NCBI GenBank assembly: GCA_963932465.1
Contig: OZ010788.1
Location: 195,178,559 to 195,242,558 of the forward strand
DNA from: Maratus speciosus
Taxonomy: Eukaryota > Arthropoda > Arachnida > Araneae > Salticidae
DNA: 64,000 bases
Reading direction: 5' to 3'
The notes beneath the pieces were generated by a model that worked only from the letters and a program-made list of their open reading frames with translations, ran no database searches and had not been told where the DNA came from. Below are positions 57,841 to 64,000 of the stretch, in pieces; the stretch's first letter is position 1, and each line of letters starts with the position of its first letter. A program made the translations under genes and the position numbers.

Positions 57841-60800
57841 CCCCTCCTTAATCTCCTCAGATGGATAAGGTAACAAGTTCATAGTCTTGATGTCACACAA
57901 AAGTTGAGGTTTGGGTGTGGGCTTCGTCAAGCAGTCAGCAATCATGTATTGCGTGGGACAATATTTTAATTCGATAATTTTATCTTCCTTTAATTGTCTT
58001 ATGGCGTGAAAGCGGATATCAATGTGTTTTGTCCGCTTCGAAAATTTTTCATTTTCTATCATCTTTATACTGCTTTGGTTGTCATGGTAAAGTAAAATAG
58101 GTTTTACTTGATACAAGTTAAGATCTTCTAGCAGTTTTAATAGCCATAAAATTTCTTGTCCTGCGGTTGCTGCAGCAACATATTCCGCTTCAGCGGAAGA
58201 ATATGCAATGCTTGACTGTAATTTTGTAGTCTATTGAATGGGATTATCACCCAGAAAAAAAATATTGCCGGTGGTTGATTTTCTATTTTTAGTGTCCCCA
58301 GCCCAATCAGCATCAGCATACGCGATGAGTATTGGTGGTTTATTTTTACTTATTGTTAGGCATAGGTTTTTTGTGCAATTGAGGTAAATAATAATTCTTT
58401 TTGCCGCTTTCCAATCCTTCTCGCGTGGCGTTGCACTTCTCCTACTAAGTATATTTACTGGTGCCATAATGTCGGGTCGAGTGACTGTGGCAATATACAA
58501 GAGCGAACCGATCGCTTGCCTAAACTTTGTATTGTTCGGAAGTAAATTGTCGCTATCTTCTAATTTATAGAAACCTACTTCCATCGGTGTACCAATAGGT
58601 CTTGCATCTGTTAAATTTAACTTTCTAACCAAATCTTCTATTTTTGACTTTTGGTTTAATTTGTAACCATCATTCGTTTTGATTATGTTGGTTCCTAGGT
58701 ACTGACTTATTTCGCCTAAGTCTTTTACTCCGTACTCATTTTGCAATTGTTTTATTACATCTTTAATTATTTCACTTTTACTCGCGATTAAAATATCGTC
58801 AACGTAGACGATGATATAAGTGAAATTTTCCTTTTCTTTTCTAGTAAACAAACATGAGTCAGCAGTGCTTTGCACAAAATTCATGTTTTTTAATGATTCT
58901 GCGATCTTTTTGTGCCAGGCTCTAGCTGCCTGCTTTAAGCCGTAGATTGTTTTATTCAGTTTACACACTTTGTTTTCACAATTTTTTTCTATAAAACCCT
59001 CTGGTTGTTTCATGAAAATTTCTTCTTCTATTTCGCCGTGAAGAAATGCAGTGTCGATGTCAATGTGTTGAACAGAAAGATTTTTATATGCCGCTGAGGC
59101 TAAAAATGTGCGGATTGTTGTGTGTGAAACTACGGGTGCGAAGGTTTCATCATAATCTTCGCCGTACTTCTGATTATATCCTTTCGCTACTAAACGGGCC
59201 TTGTATTTTTGTACATTTCCTAAATTATCTAACTTTCTCTTAAAAATCCACTTACAACCAATAATTTTCTTATTTGGTGGGGGATCCACTAAGTCCCAAG
59301 TTTTATTTTTCTTTAATGAGTGGATTTCTTGCTGAGCGGCTTTGAGCCAATTTTCTTTTTCTACTGGGTTGTTCATGTTTGTTATGTCATAAAAATCGGA
59401 TGGTTCGAATGTGTCATTTGTTTTTACATGACATACGTATCTGTCGGGTGGTACTCCTCTATTTGACCTCTGAGACCTTCTCGGTTCTACGTCGGGTTGT
59501 TTGGACGCGGTTGGTTCTTCGTCCGAATTACTTAACTCTGTTTGAATGTAGTTGTTGTCATTGTCTGAGTTTTCTACCTCTTCGCTTTCTTTTAAGTTGT
59601 TTTCACTATTTTCTATAAATTTAACTGTTCTCGCTATTATTATTTTGTTTTCTTTTGTAAATATACGGTAACCTTTTGATTTGTTGTCATACCCCACAAG
59701 TATTCCTTCCTGCGCTCTATCATCTAATTTGTTTCGCTGATGTTTTTGTATATAGGCATAAGCTTTACAGCCGAATGTACGCAGGTAGTGTAAGGTGGGT
59801 TTTCGGTTGAACCAAATTTCGAACGGTGTTTTGTTTGTTATTTTGGTTGGTAGCCTATTCTGCAGGTGATTGGCGGTATTTATGGCTTCTCCCCAGAATT
59901 TTTGAGGTAAGCCTGCTTCGGAGAGTAGACTCCTAGTCATATCTAATAATGACCTATTCTTTCTTTCCGCTACGCCGTTTTGGCTCGGACAAAATGGTAT
60001 CGTAAACTGGTGTTGGATACCTCTTGCCCTTAGGTATTCTTCCGTTTGTTTACCTAAATATTCCCCTCCATTATCGGATCTAATAGCTTTAGGGAATCTG
60101 CCGAATTGGGTTTTCACCATGGCTACATAATCTTTTAACTTTTCGTGAACTTCATTTTTATGCGAAAGTAAGTAAATTACTGTGAACCTTGAATAGTCGT
60201 CTATAAAAGTGACGAACATTGTTTTTCCCCCGATAGTAGGTGTACCGATAGATGTGCACACGTCCGTGTGTATCAGATCAAGCACTTTGCCTGTTTTGGG
60301 ACAGTTTGTTGATTTCGGATATGGGGCATCACTTATTTTTGTTTGGATACATATTTCACACAATGCATTATGATTACAGTTATTTACTTTTATACCGTCT
60401 GCTAAGTTTTTATTTATTAATTCTTTTATCGCATTATAGTTACGATGGCCAAGCCGTTTGTGCCAAACTTCTATGCAATTTTTATTTTTACATTCATGTG
60501 CAATGTTTACTTTATTAGTTTCAGCGCTTTCTAATAATTCGACTTGATATAAATTATTTTTCATTCTTGCTTCAAGATAAATATTCCCGTTTCGGGATAA
60601 CGTGCATTTTTCTTTATCGAAAATTAATTTATAGCCATTCTGTGTTGCTTTGCTTACCGATATGAGGTTCGATTCTAATTCTGGTACGTATAATACTTCT
60701 TTTAATGTGATTGTGTTTTTCCCTCCATCGGATGTTTTTGTTTTAAATGTCGTTTCACCTGTACCGTGTGAATTCAGCGTTTTTCCATTGGCAATGATGA

Positions 60801-61791
60801 CTGTCGTCTTTTCAGTGTCGTTAAACTTAGTGAATGCATCTTTACTGTTTAGAATGTGTGTCGATGAACCTGAGTCGATTATCCAGGTTTGTTTTCCTGG
60901 TTTCTGGACTAAAAAAGCTGCGTCGCTGCCTTTTCCTGAATTGCCCTGTGTTTTGTTATTCCGAATTGGTTCTGTTTCACGGTTTTTGTTTTCTCTATAA
61001 TAGTTTGCGTCTTCATAACATAACGATGATGTGTAATACTTGGATTTGTGCGGCTGTTGTTTTTGTGACGGTGAGTAAGTGTTTCTGTTCTTAAGATGCC
61101 AGCACTCTCTGTATGTATGGTTTTTTAATTTACAGTATGTACACTGTTTGTCCTTTTTATTATAGTGTTCAGCCGGAAACTTTTTATGCGTTTTAAACGC
61201 TTTTGAGGAATTCTCGCTCTGATCTGTGTTTTCTAAACGTCTTGTATATTCATCAGTGAGTTTTCCTTTTATAAACTCTGAATTAAGTTCATTTTCTGGA
61301 CGGGCCTCGAGGGCTATAATTAAGGTGTTGTAGCTAGGTGGTAATGAACAAAGTAACAGAGCTGAAATGTGCGAGTCATTAATAGTTTCGCCTATGGCTG
61401 AAAGTTTATCAACAAGTTCTAAAATATGTGTAATGTGTTTTATTAGATTGCCGTTTTCTGGGAGTTTTGCTCCGTATAATTTTCTCAGCAAATATAACTT
61501 GCTTGAGAGATTAGCCCTTTCATGAATTGTTTTTAAAGCTTGCCAGGTTTCTCTGGCAGTGTTTAAGTGCTTTACATGCACGATCTGTGAGTCTTCAATA
61601 CTCAAGTTGATAATTGCACGTGCTTTACGGTCCCTCTTCGTCCAGTCCGTGTTAATTGGATCTGGGGGATTTTGTGTTATTACATCAAACAATTCTTCTT
61701 TTATTAAAATCATTTCTGCGCGAAATTTCCAATTTGCGTAATTATGCGAATTTAATTTTTCGACAATTTGGACGTCTTTGATCCCTGCCAT
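57835..61791 (-). pseudogene. Copia Gag-Pol polyprotein with one nonsense codon
   Basis: Starting ATG at 61789-61791, a single frame covers 1319 codons to TAA at 57835-57837, broken only by TAG at 58231-58233 (after residue 1186). The order is Copia-type: Gag (1-~210), CCHC knuckle C217-C220-H225-C230, protease D306-S-G, integrase HHCC (H444, H449, C478, C481), integrase core D510, D573, E609 (35 residues between the last two), RT with Y996-V-D-D999, and RNase H starting D1160/D1162. The stop removes the end of RNase H, including its 'EAEY' glutamate. All other catalytic residues are present. It would make particles and cDNA but, as read, an incomplete RNase H. Confidence 0.93.
57841..57852 (-). 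other. Copia polypurine tract
   Basis: Minus strand attaaggagggg directly abuts the 3' LTR; it primes plus-strand DNA synthesis in LTR elements. It also codes for the last residues of pol (…EIKEG). Confidence 0.8.
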
Positions 61792-62147
61792 GTTTATTTT
61801 TATTTGTTTATGCGACCAACCTATTTCCTTTTTATTTATTTATTTACTGTAAAATGTAAAATGAACGATTTCTTTTTTTATTATTATTATTACTCACAAC
61901 CAACAAATTGTTCATTCACTAATTATTTAAATGTTCATTACATAAAACATAAATATATAAATGTTTCTTTTTCATTCACCTTTATATTTCTGGTACAATA
62001 ACATTCATAATTTTATTCAATGCAGCATCTTTTTATTTTTTTATTCAGAACATGAATATTTTTAATATTTATAATCTAAGCCACTATATAAAGTTTTTTC
62101 TTCTTTTTCGCTAAACATGAGCACTTTATCTGTCTCATTAATCTTTT

Positions 62148-62918
62148 TGTTGGAGTTTAAGTGGCCTATCAAGCCAAAAGCACCCCATTCTCGATAGCAG
62201 GAATTCGCTGTCTCATATTTAAACAATTAGAAAAAATCTCTTGTGGCTATGCTGCTTTTGAAATGGAAATAGGTAAAATGCTCTTACCTGGGATTCATCA
62301 ATATCGCGATGACGTATAACTTCATCGGTGTGGCGTGGCCAGGGATTTATCCAAAAGCTTCTTGAAGAAATTATTTTATTTTATTTTGTGAAGCATTATT
62401 TATCCTTTGAAGTATCCTTTGAGAGCTTAATATGAATCGCTAAATCCATGGGAAGATATAATGTAATATGAATTAGTATTGTGTGTTTTTACGATAAAGA
62501 AAGATTCAACTTTTAGCTTTAAATACTTATAATTAAACATATTACTGGAGTATAAGAAACTCCGTGTTAACAGAGAGGCTACATGATTAAGAGTGATAAT
62601 ACATAAAGCTGCTAAAACACATATTCGCAGCGTAGAAAAAAATATATAATAATTAAAGGTGTCTGGCAACAGTCAAAATGTTCAGATGTTCCTTTTAGTT
62701 ACATATCAGTGATGAAATCTTAGTTATTAGAACATATGCTTTAGAGAGTTACTCAAGTGGGCTGTAATAGCACTCATTATTAAACGCGGAAGTAAAGAAA
62801 CAGTTCGTAAATTCGCTTGTTAAAATGATCTGTGTTTAGTAACAAGTTCTTTCTTTTCTTTTTTTTTTTAATCACTTTTAGCAGTTGCCGAAGAACATCT
62901 GGGGAATTAAATTTAACA
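62148..62918 (-). repeat. Copia 5' LTR
   Basis: 771-bp copy of 57071-57840. It should hold the element's promoter; no TATA position can be assigned confidently. Short frames shared by both LTRs are incidental. Confidence 0.93.
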
Positions 62919-63045
62919 GTATCTTTTAATTATTTATCTCAAAATCAAATCTCCTTTATCTCAGCTGCTAAAACTACATTTTATTTTAATAAAAACATTG
63001 TAAAGTTGTAAAACCATTATGTACGATCGGATAAATTATTTTTTA

Positions 63046-64000
63046 AATGTAAAATAGTAATGTGAATCTTAAAAACTTAACCGAATTTCTTAGTAATTGG
63101 CTTAATTTGATGAACATGCACAGCACGAGGAACACATGAGCCATGCTGGAGTCTAGACTCTAGTCTAGACTACAGCAAGGTTTCTCAGTTAGCGGTCCTC
63201 GGGCCGCATAAGGTCTAGTCCTGTAGCCAATGCAACCCGGCAGAGATTAAAACATGTTTTTAAAATATTGATAATTTAATGCGTACTTTTAAATTTATTT
63301 AAGATATTTCTGGAAGATCATGTGAGTATCTATATTATAAAGGACAAACATATCTGTGCGTAACGCATACGTCATTTTGCGAATGGCAACACTTTGAAAT
63401 TTGAATAAAAATTTCGGTTTTGCAATTATATCTACGGCAAATTTTTAAACTTCTAAACATCGCACATTTTAAATTTTAACACTGTCGTATAAGGAAAAAA
63501 ATGTTCTTTTAAATACAATTTGTTTGAAAGCTGTATCTCAATTTATTTTTCAGATATTAATTTTTTTGTAGTTTTTAATACAAATTTTGTAATTGTGGCA
63601 ACTGAAGTACTCCATTTATATTGAAAGTAAAGGGAAAATAGTCATGGTTTATTATTTTTATTGATTATATCCTTATTGATGCCATTTTCACAATACAAAT
63701 AAAAGTAACTTTTTTATAATTTTTGAACATAAAATGACGTCAGACATTTAAAAAAAACAAAACAACAACAACAACAAAAAAAAAAACAAAAAAAAAAAAA
63801 AAACGCATTCTTCTTCATAAATCAGTTACATTTCAATATTTTTACATTAGCTGATACTGAGTTTGAGACGCTAGGCAGAATTATGTTATATTTAAAACAA
63901 AATGATCATTTATTTTGATAAAACTAAATATTTGGCCAATACTAAATAGCCAATACTATGACAACTAAAGGCAAATGCCTGAATTTTTTTTTTTCGTGGG
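63046..64000. other. Repeat relics, no gene
   Basis: 63134-63165 is an imperfect tctagact-rich hairpin next to text like a hAT tip (ggtttctcagttagcgg... gggccgca). At 63329 tctatattataaaggacaa resembles a Helitron-type 5' tip. 63340-63760 is an inverted copy of repeat family H ('agctgtatctcaatttattttt', 'gtggcaactgaagtactcc'). An A-rich run is at 63751-63803. No coding sequence. Confidence 0.45.
63340..63760 (-). repeat. Dispersed repeat family H, copy 3
   Basis: Read on the minus strand it matches the middle of the copies at 42000 and 44240: 'ctattttccctttactttc', 'ggagtacttcagttgccac', 'aaataaattgagata', then 'aaacaaattg'. Divergence is moderate. Confidence 0.55.

Larger units (their letters stand above)
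57071..62918 (-). mobile_element. Nearly intact Copia retrotransposon with TSD
   Basis: Two LTRs, 57071-57840 (770 bp, 3' LTR) and 62148-62918 (771 bp, 5' LTR), begin tgttggag and end aatttaaca on the + strand. They look identical apart from a T-run length. The 5-bp duplication gtatc flanks it (57066-57070 and 62919-62923). A 356-bp leader precedes one long ORF on the minus strand. LTR near-identity points to a recent insertion. I see no standard tRNA primer site (TGG...) after the 5' LTR. Confidence 0.95.
53538..63045. repeat. 246-bp satellite array, split by two insertions
   Basis: Monomers are anchored by aaatgaacacactatttcc at 53581, 53827, 54073, 56498, 56744 and 56996 (spacing 246 except the last, 252, which has a 6-bp insertion). 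Each includes 'gatctagtaatgta', 'tctcagctgctaaaactac' and 'gtacgatcggataaatta'. The array is interrupted at 54304-56478 and at 57071-62918, and resumes at 62919-63045. It lies in the intron just upstream of the IQ exon. Confidence 0.9.

Noticed and set aside
59046..61094. Several + strand open frames
   Set aside because: They are antisense shadows of the Copia polyprotein.

Overview
This is AT-rich animal nuclear DNA, almost entirely repeats. It has spliced coding sequence with GT/AG borders, microsatellites, and arthropod-type transposons (mariner, hAT, Gypsy, Copia, Jockey-like LINE, Helitron-like ends, tRNA-derived SINE). The Gypsy gag/pol, the Copia pol and the tandem-core elements look most like those of spiders, but 'arthropod, probably chelicerate' is an inference that the window cannot prove. 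There are no bacterial features.

The only recognisable host gene lies on the minus strand. Two phase-0 exons (53339-53476 and the terminal exon 49184-49333) each encode an acidic I-D-L segment followed by an IQ calmodulin-binding motif. This is the igloo / neurogranin / GAP-43 type. The ~4.0 kb intron between them holds a GC-rich inverted-end element and a transposase relic. The next intron upstream holds a 246-bp satellite array split by two insertions: a 2.2 kb tandem-core element and a nearly intact 5.8 kb Copia retrotransposon. The gene's first exons are outside the window.

Layout. 1-2.85 kb: element with ~370-bp terminal inverted repeats. 3.6-6.3 kb: TA-flanked MITE, small hAT with exact 8-bp target duplication, 147-bp tandem-core element. 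6.3-10.6 kb: decayed Gypsy. 10.7-18.8 kb: tandem-repeat elements, a Helitron-like element, a pogo-like MITE and an unexplained coding-like patch. 18.9-23.5 kb: a 76+76-bp palindrome, a foldback element and a mariner deletion derivative. 24.4-29.75 kb: a near-identical triplication (1431-bp period) of a LINE-in-Helitron mosaic. 31.1-32.0 kb: tandem SINE units, the first in a hairpin. 34-49 kb: mostly unique AT-rich DNA with dispersed repeats, a candidate exon and a solo LTR. 49-63 kb: the host gene and its transposon-filled introns.

Three themes recur. Several unrelated short elements share one architecture (unique head, 145-330 bp tandem core, short microsatellite, hairpin tail). Many insertions have target duplications that can be read exactly. 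The most active-looking features are the triplication and the Copia copy.
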